Of a DNA stretch of 64,000 nt, positions 13,550 through 23,201 are shown in pieces (the first letter of the stretch is position 1; each line of letters opens with the position of its first letter). The translations under genes were made by a program, and so were the position numbers. Under the pieces are notes generated by a model that had not been told where the DNA came from, made no database searches, and saw nothing but the letters and a program-made list of their open reading frames with translations. Location of the stretch: positions 20,851,555-20,915,554 of the forward strand of contig OY756963.1 in the NCBI GenBank assembly GCA_963580455.1, read 5' to 3'. The stretch comes from Euonymus europaeus. Lineage: Eukaryota > Streptophyta > Magnoliopsida > Celastrales > Celastraceae.

Positions 13550-13911
13550 TCAGGCCAGGTAACCTTGGAGTTTCTCCACCTCATCTTGGCTTCCAATGAA
13601 AATTGGGGTGCGCTGATGTATCTGTTAGGGAAAAGGAAATCATTTGAATCAGAACTGATATTGATTTTCTTTTTTGGTAATGGTTATTGCTTTACTGGTA
13701 CATTTTTCAGGTTAGTGTTTTTCCAAGTTTCTTTGAAAGAATCCGTGACCAAAACCAAGTAATCTATGTAGGCAATTTCTGAAACTGAAACATTACCTCT
13801 ACTGGTTGAATATCGAGTATTCTCTGTAGACCATCTATTGCTTTGCCACCAGCTTGTTCTACTAGATAGCTCATTGGTGCACATTCATATAAGAGCCTCA
13901 GGTTGCCATTT

Positions 13912-13943
<32 letters not shown>

Positions 13944-15115
13944 TCCACCACAAAGAAGCATTCTATGGATTTCACCAACCAAGCAGCCAATGTATCTACC
14001 GGAGTAAGGCTTGCCATTGGATCCTGGCTGCCTGAGGTTACAGAGGTAGTTCTTCAACTTATCATCCCATAGATCATAGTTTCCTTCATTGAACGAGTAT
14101 ATCTTACCAGATGTTGGTATCTTGATATTGTCATGTGTTAGAACAAATTCCCCATAAGTAGGATCCAAGGTGAATGCATAGACACCTTTCCCTATTGAAA
14201 GTGTGAACACTACTGAGCTCGAGTACAAGCAATAACCAGCTGCCAATAAGTTCCTCCCTGGCTGGCAAACATTGACGATGCACCTCTGTTTTGCTTGATC
14301 AAGCTGCATTGTGTCCGTGAGGAAAAATGTCACAAATTCTATTTTCTTCTATTGAATTTTTTGCTTACGATTTTGAATGGATTGAGAGGATTACCGTGGA
14401 TTCATCATCAATGTCGATTAAGCATTGTCTGTCAGGGCCATATATGCCAAAGATTGATCCAGTAGTGAGTGCTGTATCAATTTTGGCAGATCCGTCGATA
14501 GGATCAAACACAACAACGTAATTACCAGAGTAGGTTTCTTCAACTGCAACAGGCACGTCTTCCTCCTCCGATGCTATAATCCCTGTTCGACCGCTCGATC
14601 TCAAACAATTGCAGAACACCTTCACAATTCAAATCATGAAATCGCACATTCTTCAATTGATTAGCTAAAACTGTCGTTCAAATAAGACGAACCTCGTTGG
14701 AGATAACGTCTAGTTTCTTCTGATCTTCTCCTTGGACATTAACGGTGCCATGCCCGCCGGTGAGACTGATAATGCTTGATCGTCGAAGAAGCGATGCGAT
14801 CTGTTTGCAGGCCAATGAGATAGTGGAGAGGACTATAGTGAGCTCGGCATCGATGCTGCCGTCCTGTTCATGCTTCAACAGCCATGTCGTTAGGTTTTCG
14901 ATTTCGAAATGACTCCTCTTATTGCTATCTTTAGTTTTGATCTCGGGCTGTACCATGGGAGATTGCAAAGCGTTACAGCAAACAGTAGCAAAAGAACGGC
15001 CGGAATGCGGTTGATTCAGGCGGGGACAGCGATGGATAAGAGAGAGGCAGGAAACGGAAGAGCGAGAGGCGGAGAAGAGGAACTGCGAAGACGGTGTTGG
15101 AATTGCCACCACCAT
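13550..15115 (-). CDS. plastid-type fructose-1,6-bisphosphatase, altered substrate site
   Basis: Four exons on the minus strand (14693-15115, 14395-14619, 13797-14303, 13550-13621) give 408 residues. An S/R-rich N-terminus (MVVAIPTPSSQFLF onward, about 50 residues) fits a chloroplast transit peptide. The family removes the 1-phosphate of fructose 1,6-bisphosphate in the Calvin cycle. Seen here: SEEED (158-162), FDPIDG (179-184), YSFNEGN, RYIG, and metal ligand E356 in LLYECAP. The redox loop is present with Cys207, Cys224 and Cys229, but is a little shorter than in the pea enzyme as I remember it. Four positions depart from the plastid family consensus: GSSN is GSAK (A186, K187), GYP is GNP (N340), and NGKLR is NGNLR (N350). 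The last two match Tyr264 and Lys274 of mammalian FBPase, which hold the 6-phosphate. The frame is intact, so this may be a low-activity or regulatory paralogue. Whether it is the cFBP1 or cFBP2 type is uncertain. Confidence 0.9.
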
Positions 15116-15408
15116 CTCAGTCTTGTATGTTTGTCTTTGTTGCTGCACTTCACACTCTTATCTTTCCTGTGTGTGACAATTGTGTGAACCTGATTAGCTC
15201 GGGAGGACGGTGAGGTGAAACTAATGATAACTTGCAGACGTGGATACAACTGCATGGGCTTTTGTGGGCTCTATCTGAATTTTAGAAACCCAGTATCAGT
15301 ATTTCTTCGGCCTGGTAAAAAACATATGGGCTAAGCTTTGGAATAACTTTGTCAATTTCAATTTGAATTTCATGTCTGTGATCTTGTTTTGCCAATTAGA
15401 AGACGGGG
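15116..15408. promoter_or_regulatory. presumed upstream region of the FBPase gene
   Basis: This is the stretch directly upstream of the minus-strand FBPase start codon and before the fold-back element at 15409. I see no distinctive motif. The assignment rests on position only. Confidence 0.3.
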
Positions 15409-15764
15409 GTGGCTTAAACCACAGAACTCCTCAAGCGCCCCAATTTGGGGCATCAAATTTTTTTGAAAAAATCCGAAAAAATAATAAATGTGTAGTGTAT
15501 ATCATAAAGATCCTAACGGTATTTTTTTTATCATAAATAAAAATAAAAATTATCGTAAAAAATGTGTGACAAATCTAGACCGTCGGATCGAAAATTTAAA
15601 CATTCAATTCTAGATCGTCATGGTTCTAATTTTTGTTTCGAACAAAAAACTATCATTAAGATCATTACGATGTACACTACACGTTTATCATTTTTCTAGA
15701 ATTTTTCAAAATTTGTTGATATCCCAAATTTAATCACTTGAGGGGTCCAGTGGTTTAAAACCAC
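15409..15764. mobile_element. fold-back MITE, about 355 bp
   Basis: The two halves are near-complementary over roughly 150 bases each. The left arm runs from GTGGCTTAAACCAC through CTCCTCAAG, AATGTGTAGTGTATATCAT and AAGATCCTAACG. The right arm, read backwards, gives GTGGTTTTAAACCAC, CCCCTCAAG, AACGTGTAGTGTACATCGT and ATGATCTTAATG. The centre (about 15570-15600) contains ACCGTCGGATCG. Both termini carry a small GTGGTTTAAAACCAC-type palindrome. Nothing in it is coding, and transcription would give a long hairpin. Confidence 0.75.
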
Positions 15765-16368
15765 TTGATCTACCTCAACCCTTAGAGGACGAGCCTGGGC
15801 TTGAATCTTGACTGTTTAGGCTTCATCTTTGACGCATTTTCTTCTCTCCTGCTGATATTTGAATTTTCACAATCAAAATGTTAAACACACACATATATAG
15901 TTCCACACATATATAGTTCAAGCTCTGTCTCGATTGTAGACAACTTGTTATTCCTCTGTTTTTTTCCACCATGTCATCAGACTTGTTTCTTTTCTTTCTT
16001 TCATCGAAACAGGGATGGCAAAAAAATGATCCGGACAATATCTGCAAAGACTCGATTAGTTTAAAATTTAAAAATTGATCTTATTAATATTTGAAAACGA
16101 TTTTGGTTTTGATTTTTAAATCCGTCAATTTTTTCTAGTTAATTTTGATGTTTGATGCAAAGTTTGGAATATTCAGATTGTTTAATTGTTATGATAGTCA
16201 AACCAAAATCGACTCCACCCAAACAAGTTATCGACCGGCCCAAAAGAGCTCACTTAGCCCATTTACAACAAATCAAATTGTGAAAAAAAGTATTCTGACT
16301 CGGATTTTTTCCCCCACACTCTCATATTAGCCTTATAGCCTTCCCTTTATTCAGGGACTTCAATAAGT
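15765..16368. other. gene-less AT-rich stretch
   Basis: No gene is visible. A GGGATGGCAAAAAAATGATCC string near 16011 resembles a hAT-type terminus but has no partner that I can find. Confidence 0.4.
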
Positions 16369-16675
16369 AGGCGGCAAAAATTTTAACAATTAATTTATTC
16401 GATTTAGATTTGATGAAGTTTCAACAAGTTGTCTGAAATTCGGATTTAAATACAAAGATTTTGTCCAGTTTAAAATCAAATTTGTGTTCAAACTCCAAAC
16501 ACACAAAAAAAAACGATTTAATTGTCTCAACTCTAACCCGAATTAGATTATTATTTAAATTCAAATATAATCAATTAAATACATTTAAAAAACCAAATCA
16601 ATTCAGCCACCTACATATAAATATTTTATAAAGATCTTATACTATCCAATTCGAAGGTGAATTTTTTTATCCTCC
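16369..16675. mobile_element. small hAT-like element, second copy
   Basis: It starts GTAGGCGGCAAAAATTTTAAC. Its right end, read from the other strand, is GGAGGATAAAAAAATTCACC. The internal order (ATTAGATTATT, AATTCAAATATAATCAATT, ATCTTATACTATCCAATTCG) parallels the element at 2277-2575. It is heavily diverged, and no target duplication was found. Confidence 0.45.
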
Positions 16676-16823
16676 GCTCCTTACAAGCTCATAAAAGAAA
16701 ATGAATTCTTGGCATTTGCCTCGGACAGAAGTACGAAATGGTGAACAACTAAAAAACAAAGGAAAGAGTACAATATTGGGCACACTTTCTTTTAAGGTAG
16801 TTCTTAACATTTAGGCAAGGGAT

Positions 16824-17797
16824 AAGTAACGAAATGGTCTCTCTAATTTCAAAAAAGGATCAGTTGAGTATCTGTATTTTATTTCAGGTCAAAGAGAGCC
16901 CTAAACTTTAGATAATGGGTCATGTTCACCCCTCTTCGCCTTTTCCATCCATTTATGCTGACGTGGCCGTCATATGATGACATGAAATATTTAAAAAAAA
17001 ATGAGTGTCAGATATTACATGGATTTAATTTTTTTTTTAAAAAAAATCTAAAATCTATTGCCATCTCTTCTCCTTGTAAAGCTAGAACTTCGATTGGGTG
17101 GAAGAGAGAGAGGCTATTTTCTGGTGACTACATCGAAAGCTTGCCTTTGTTGCCATATGGGGTTGGAGGTCTATTATACCTTGGGCACTTTTTTAGCTTG
17201 GATGCCGCCAATGTTTGCAGGCAAAGTTTGGATATGGATGAGGATGAAGTTTGGATCTAAGATGACGATGAGGACAACATTTGCAGCTTAAATCAGAATT
17301 TCTGCAAAACCAACTAAAAGAAGCTGCTAATGAAGGTTGTAGACTAGTAGCCGCCTTTGGAATTGCTTCGGAGAAGACCCAGGTTCATCCCCATCTCGGA
17401 TTCGCCGGAGAAGATGGGAAGAGAATAAGTTCATCTACATCTTAGATTCGCCGGAGAACGGAAGAGCCGAAGTTCATCTCATCTCATATTCATCCTCATC
17501 TCAGATTCGCCAGAGAAGAAGGGAAGAGCCGAAGTTCATCCTCATCTCATATTCACTTCTTAATTTTTGTATTTTATTTTTTAAAAATCAATATCATATT
17601 TAACACTTAATTTTTTTATATTTTAAACAAATGACATGTCATCAACTAACAGACACATTAACAATTTTGGACGGAAATTGGAATAAGGGCAAACGTGCTT
17701 CATTTTTTAAAGTTCAGGGGCCTATTTGGTCCGAAATAAAGTTGAGGGGCTCAACTGATCCTTTCAAGAAAGTAGAGGGACCATTTCGTTACTTGTA
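16824..17797. mobile_element. long-TIR DNA element inside the laccase relic
   Basis: The left end begins AAGTAACGAAATGGTCTCTC and continues to AAAGGATCAGTTGAG. The right end, read from the other strand, begins AAGTAACGAAATGGTCCCTC and continues to AAAGGATCAGTTGAGC. Similarity extends roughly 130-150 bases into each arm. The core carries a tandem GA-rich repeat (17381-17555). No long coding frame resembles a transposase, so it is non-autonomous. Flanking TA dinucleotides could be a target duplication, but I am not sure. It replaces the last coding part of the laccase after ..SWGMATALE. Confidence 0.7.
17381..17555. repeat. short tandem repeat (43-62 bp units)
   Basis: Three full units and one partial unit share the order AAGTTCATC, CATCTCAGATTCGCC, GGAGAAG and GGGAAGAGCCG. 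Starts are at about 17381, 17427, 17470 and 17531. The third unit is longer because of an extra CATCTCATATTCATC. The array lies in the core of the long-TIR element. Confidence 0.7.
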
Positions 17798-18300
17798 TCA
17801 ACCTCTAAAGCCGTGGCCATACCCCACGACATGTGCACGTCCAAGTGGCAATGTAAGAACCATACACCTGGATTGTTTGCTGTGAATCTGATGACCATCC
17901 AACCACCCATAAACAGGAGTAAAGTATTACGGTATGGTGGGTTCACCAGATTGTACTTTCCACCATCTTTTGTACGGTCATAGTTCCCAAAACCTTGAGC
18001 CAATACGTGAAAAGCTGAACCCATGTAGATGAATTGGGTGGTGGATACCATATGCGAGTAATGCTGCATCTTGAAATACAATCTCAACCGTCGAATTGAA
18101 CTTCAACTTCTTCACGCTCGTTGATATTAATGACTGGTCTAAGCTGATGCTGGTGTTGGTGTAATCATATGGGGTTGGAGGATTTTCAGGGAAATCAATG
18201 GTGTAGATTCCGCTCACATTGTAATAAAATGCTTCCAACATAGAGAATTTTGTTGGCGGCACAAACGATGCATTGTTCAAACTTGAAGCCAATAGTGAAT

Positions 18301-19006
18301 GATGAGCACTATTGGAACCCCAGAGTTTCTCAAGTTCACCCCAAAAAAATCTTAAAAATACAATTCTTAAAATCACCCCCAATTGATCCAAACAATCCCT
18401 ATACTATTCATCCATCTTCTCTCCTCTCCCATCCTCTCATCTCTTCAGCTACCTTTGCTAGTTTTGGGGCTAGAGGGTGACCTTAGATTTGCTGGGCAGG
18501 AGTTCGGCACTACAACAGGGCGTCCTCGTCGTTGTGGCTGGCTGGACATAGTTGCACTGAAGTACTATTGTCAGATTAATGGTTTTTTTGCATTTAACTT
18601 GTTCTTTATTGGCAAGTGTTTGGGAGGGAAGTCTGTGCTAGGTGCCACAGAATTCAATTTGTTGGGAGAATCATCCACTCCACCAATGCTCAGTATTCAT
18701 TATTGCATTTTATCTCTTTTTATGCATGTGAAAGCATATACTACAAGAGTTGGTTCTGGTCCTTTCCCGACTGAAAATCCCCTGCAGTTGCAACTATGCT
18801 ATAATAGAGGATGGAGAAAAGCGGACTTCCTTCTCAATGTCCGGGCATTCATCCAATGCTTACTTTTAGGCGTTGGTGATGACAGAGAAAAAATGGTAGA
18901 TGAATAGTTGATATTGTTTGGGTCAAACGAGTGATTTAAGAATTGTGTTTTTAAGATTTTTTCAAGTAAACTTGAAAAACTACGAGATTTCAATAGTGCT
19001 CATCAC
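18301..19006. mobile_element. TIR element inserted in laccase exon, 7-bp target repeat
   Basis: The element begins GATGAGCACTATTGG. Read from the other strand, its right end is GTGATGAGCACTATTG. The two arms stay similar for about 110 bases (GTTTCTCAAGTT.., TCTTAAAAATACAATTCTTAAA.., CCCAAACAATAT..). It is flanked by the direct repeat AGTGAAT (18294-18300 and 19007-19013). Removing the element and one repeat restores a continuous laccase frame at this point (..CYSLLASSLNN..), which fixes the insertion site. Its internal frames show no transposase I recognise. The superfamily is uncertain (hAT- or MULE-like). Confidence 0.85.
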
Positions 19007-20395
19007 AGTGAATAACATACGCTGGTCCTGTGGTCCACCTTACTTGGCACCGGAACAAAGTGAGGCCCATTTGTAAGCCCAGTGAGATTACTCTGAAACC
19101 TATGGGCCGTAGGAGTGTCGGTATTTGTCGGCATAACAGGCATTAATCAAGTCTTCAATGTATCGGCACCATCGTACACGACAACCCCTCTCGTCCTGGT
19201 GTTTTCACCAACTAATGGTACGACGTCGTAGTAACTAACGGCCACGTAGTAAGACCCCACCGGCTGGTCAAAGGTGACGAGAACGTCTAAAGTCTAGCCG
19301 AGAGCAATCAAAAACGACGTTGGTTTCGTAAGGAGTAGTTTAGGAGCCGTCATTGCCAACAACTGTCATATCGTGATTGGCTACCTTGAAGAATAGAGTG
19401 TTTCTTTCTTGACTTTAAGCTAAAACATTTCTGATAGTAAGTATAATAATCTACAAAAAAAGTATGTGAGATATATAACCAAATAAAATACAAGGAAAAA
19501 ATAGAAATAATTTAGTTTAATAATTAATTTTCGCTCACGATTTTGAGAGCAAGGATAGAGATCTCCAGGCAATCTATTAATAAAGAAAGCAGTATTAGGT
19601 ATGGGAGTGCCACCTGACTCCAACGTTATGTCTTCGACATCAATAATACTCATATTCCACCACTCTCCTAATATGATAGGAACTTCACGGGCGGGTTTAG
19701 GGAACGGGTATGGATGTCTGGGTCTCGGGCAGATAATAATTTCCCCAAAAACTGTAGCACGGAGCCAGTCCTCATGAGCATGCCAAAACAGGGTTCCCTC
19801 CTGGTTTGTAATATTTTAAATTTGTAGGTATATAACTATGTCCGGTGCCAATGGGACATTGGGTTATCATACTGGGCCCGTCGGCCCATGGGCTTAAACC
19901 AGATACACCATGTCTGCATAAGCATTTTTGTGTTTTTTTTTTTTTTTGCTTAGACTTACAGTTACAGTCAAAGCAAATAATTTTTAAAAAAAGGACAAAC
20001 AGAGAGAGATATGTACCAGTGAATGGTGATGTTTTTATAAGGAGATTTATTGAAAACATGGACAATGACGGTATCACCCTCGTGAACGGTTATAGTCGGC
20101 CCGGGGAACTTTCCGTTCACGGCAGTTATTACCTGCTGTCTGCACAGTCTATTAAGAGTCAGATTTTGTACCTGGGGAGAAAAAAAACAGAGATGATTAT
20201 CTGATTATAGTAATCTCAAGACCAACCAAGCATCAGAGAAAAAAGAGAAGAAAAACAAGTGAAGGATATAACGTGAAAATGGTGTTCGACGATTGCAGCA
20301 GAAACAAGAGTAGAAGAAGCTAAAAGAGCCACAGCAAAAGCTACCCAAGCCACGAGGGGGTGGTCGCCATTTCCAACTCTTGAAGGGAGCTTCAG

Positions 20396-23201
20396 GATTT
20401 GAAAAATTAGTGAGAATCCCTTATTTACACTATAAAATATGCTATCTCGGTCTCTTTTAAATAAATAAATGTTTGAAATTTAAACACAATAATATACCTC
20501 AATTACATGCTTTTTTCCACTTGAGATATTAGACCAACCAAGTGGAGACTAATCATGAACACGTTCAACACAAGAAGAATAAGAAAAAAAAAAAAAAAAA
20601 CTTATAATGGTGATCCTATCACCTATGTGTCTAATTCACCATTAATACAAGCCTTTTCCTGAAAGTTGTCTTGTAGCTCTGTCATTGGGAGTGCTGCAGT
20701 GGTGTATATACACTCATAAATATGTAGTCTCACTTTCTAAACTATGAATTATGCAATTTGCTAAATATTATGAATTTCATTTTTAGAAGTGTTAGTTTAT
20801 ATTTTGTGTATGGCGACATTATTTAATTCTTTAATTTATGGAAAAATGTTGTTTGATTTTTATTTGAATAGTATTTTTATTTTAGGAACAATATAGCGCT
20901 AATGATATATATTGTTCATTTTTCTCACACGAGTTCACGGCGTGACAAAAATAGTGTAATGGAATAAGTGTTATATATATGGGCCAGTTAAACTTTCTCA
21001 GCCCAAGTACACCCATGATTGTGGCTTTTATTGTTTTGCAAGGAGTCAAGGACCAACTCCATAAACGACTTAATTCACAAGTCTATGGGGTGCTCAACGT
21101 GCCCAATGGCACAAGCATATATAGGCATCTCTCTGCGTTTCTTAGTATGGTCCGATCGAGTTAAAGGCTAGGGCCGGTTCGTAACTCAACACCTTTAGCA
21201 ATAAGATAAACTCCCGCACTATTCATTTGCCCCATCGTAAAGGACTGTCTATTTTGAACATACCTTAGCAACTCAAATTCCTTTTCTGATGCCACATTGA
21301 AAAAGATATATATATATATAGTTGGTGAACAAACATAAGTGGGCACCAGATTTATTGGTTATTAATAGTATGTGGTCATGGACAAGACTTCAAAAACCCA
21401 GATAACATGGTTTGTTGTATGTCCCTATATATGAGTTAAACTGGAGTCTATCAAGGGCCTACCTGTTTTAGTACGTCTCAAAGATAAGTAGTAAAAAAAG
21501 TGAAAGTTGAAATATAATTATTTCAGAGAATATATGTTAATTTATACTCTGTCATCCATATTTCGAGACACTCTCAACTTTTACTTTTTACGATAATTTA
21601 TATCCTATGAAATATATTCTGATCCAAATCGACCTTTATTTCAACGGATTATACTAGACGTGATAAGTTCGGCTTGGACTTGAACTTGAATTTGAACTTG
21701 AGAAAATAGATAATATCGTGTAATGAAGTCAAATTAAAGTAATTTTTTAAAAAATATACTAAACTAGAGTCTAGATATGATTCTGGCTAAAAAAAGTAAA
21801 AATCACCATGCAACGTGATTTCACTTCTTGGAGTCCAATCTTTATATTTATTTTTTGTACTTTTTCCTGTTGTCAAGTATGTGTATGGTTAAAGATCGGA
21901 CTTTACTCTTTATCTTTTCGTTCTATTTTTTCTTTTCTTTTGTTGAATTATAATATTAATAATTTATAATAAAGATTGCTTTTGTGTTGTTCACGCAAAG
22001 GCACCGTACCAACACGTCACTGGACCATCAAGGGGTCCACGCAGGTCAACTGCTACAAGACTCGCATAAAGGTTCAACTTCTTCGCGTGCGTGCAAACTT
22101 GATGCGCCGAGCCGCTAATTCAAACTCTTCATACAGATTTTAATGCTAACAAATTTAATTAAAAGCTAAAAAATCTATTAAATAATTGGACCAAAATATA
22201 TAAAAAACGACTGTACACCCCTCAACACTTCCTCATATCATTCATCTCTGACTCTAAATCGGATAATGTAGATGAATGCATTACACATACCATCTTAAAT
22301 TCAGCTTATTTTGATAATATACGTAAGTGCTTCATTTGTTAATTTTTAACATTAAAAAAAATAAGAGGAGAAGAAAAAAACAAGGCGTCGAGCCAAAAAC
22401 AAAAGAAAAAAATTGTATATAATCTAAGATAATTTCTGATCTCACATTTGTCATACCTCATACAGTCACCATCTCATCATTCAATATCTATATCGTTTGA
22501 ATTATGAAAATGTATATAAATTATGATTTATATGTCTAACATTTAGATTCGGATTCAATTTTAAACATGATAAAAAATTTGTGCTTATAGCAGAATTTAT
22601 TTTTAAATCAAATAAAATTTTTATATTTAAATATAAATTTCAGATATATAATTAATGTTTAAACTTCATTTGAGACAAATTTAATCATCTTTGCCATCCA
22701 AAATAGGACCATAGCATGCTCCCTCAAATATCCACCATCTGATTTTCCTGATCTTTCAGATGTCACAAAATTGATGAAATCGAACGTACAGAGTCTACTA
22801 TATACAATAATAATTTTGTATTTTAATCGGAGAAATCTCTTTGCAGTTCTGCGTGCAGCACCTACTGCACGTTTCTGTTCCTTCTTTGCAGTGAGTGCCT
22901 CAGTACAAGTCTACCAAAACTATCATGAGTCCTTGTCTCACAGACCATTGTTTCTCTTTCTTTTTCTGCCTTTGCATTTATCGATAAACACTAGTTTATT
23001 TACTCTTTAATTCTTCTGTTTTTTTAATGGGTTATTAGTTTTTTTTTTTGAGGAGTTGTTTTTGTTTTGGGAGACTTGCAGGGGCAGCTAATCCAACACC
23101 CATGTCTTTAAATCTTCTCGTTTAGTCTCAAATCTTGCAAAGACGTCACCTTTGAGTCCATTGATGCTCCATATTCATTTTTCTCTTTCTGGGTATTTGA
23201 A
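20396..23201. other. gene-less AT-rich region
   Basis: No gene is supported. The region holds an A-run near 20586, a TA microsatellite near 21308, a degenerate MITE at 21520-21628 and long AT-rich stretches. About 22900-23201 is likely 5' UTR and promoter of the RING-CH gene, with T-rich and pyrimidine-rich tracts just upstream of its ATG. Confidence 0.5.
21520..21628 (+). mobile_element. MITE, copy 2 of the family (degenerate)
   Basis: It aligns with the copy at 59915-60037 in the same orientation. It has TTATACTCTGTCATCCATAT, then GAGACACTCTCAACTTTTAC and TTTTTACGATAATTTATAT at the same spacing as the better preserved copy. Many mutations and eroded ends suggest an old insertion. Confidence 0.5.

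Larger units (their letters stand above)
16804..20395 (-). pseudogene. laccase (multicopper oxidase) pseudogene
   Basis: Laccases are secreted copper oxidases that polymerise monolignols or flavonoids. Recognisable exons are 20273-20395 (leader with VAWVAFAVALLASSTLVSAA), 20017-20171 (VNGKFPGPTI, ending ITIHW), 19539-19913 (WADGPSMITQCPI, GTLFWHAHEDWLRATV, LGEWWN) and about 17798-19420 (MTVVGNDG, PIHLHGFSF, NPGVWFLHCHLDVHMSWG). Damage seen: the expected ATG is CTG; the TGG at the exon 2/3 junction becomes TGA; a frameshift lies near 19831; stops interrupt the fourth exon (after NDGS and after GADTLKT); a further frameshift follows HLHGFSF. Two DNA elements (18301-19006 and about 16824-17797) interrupt the last exon. 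Beyond the second, a possible native C-terminus PLPKC-stop occurs at 16804-16821. Most copper-binding His motifs survive, so the decay looks fairly recent. Confidence 0.92.

Noticed and set aside
15116..15148. Upstream extension of FBPase (QQQRQTYKTE)
   Set aside because: The frame begins with GTG; the first ATG gives MVVAIPTPSS, a normal transit-peptide start.
17764..18391. Laccase C-terminal frames as a functional gene
   Set aside because: The two overlapping frames are parts of one exon split by a frameshift, and the upstream exons hold stops and insertions.
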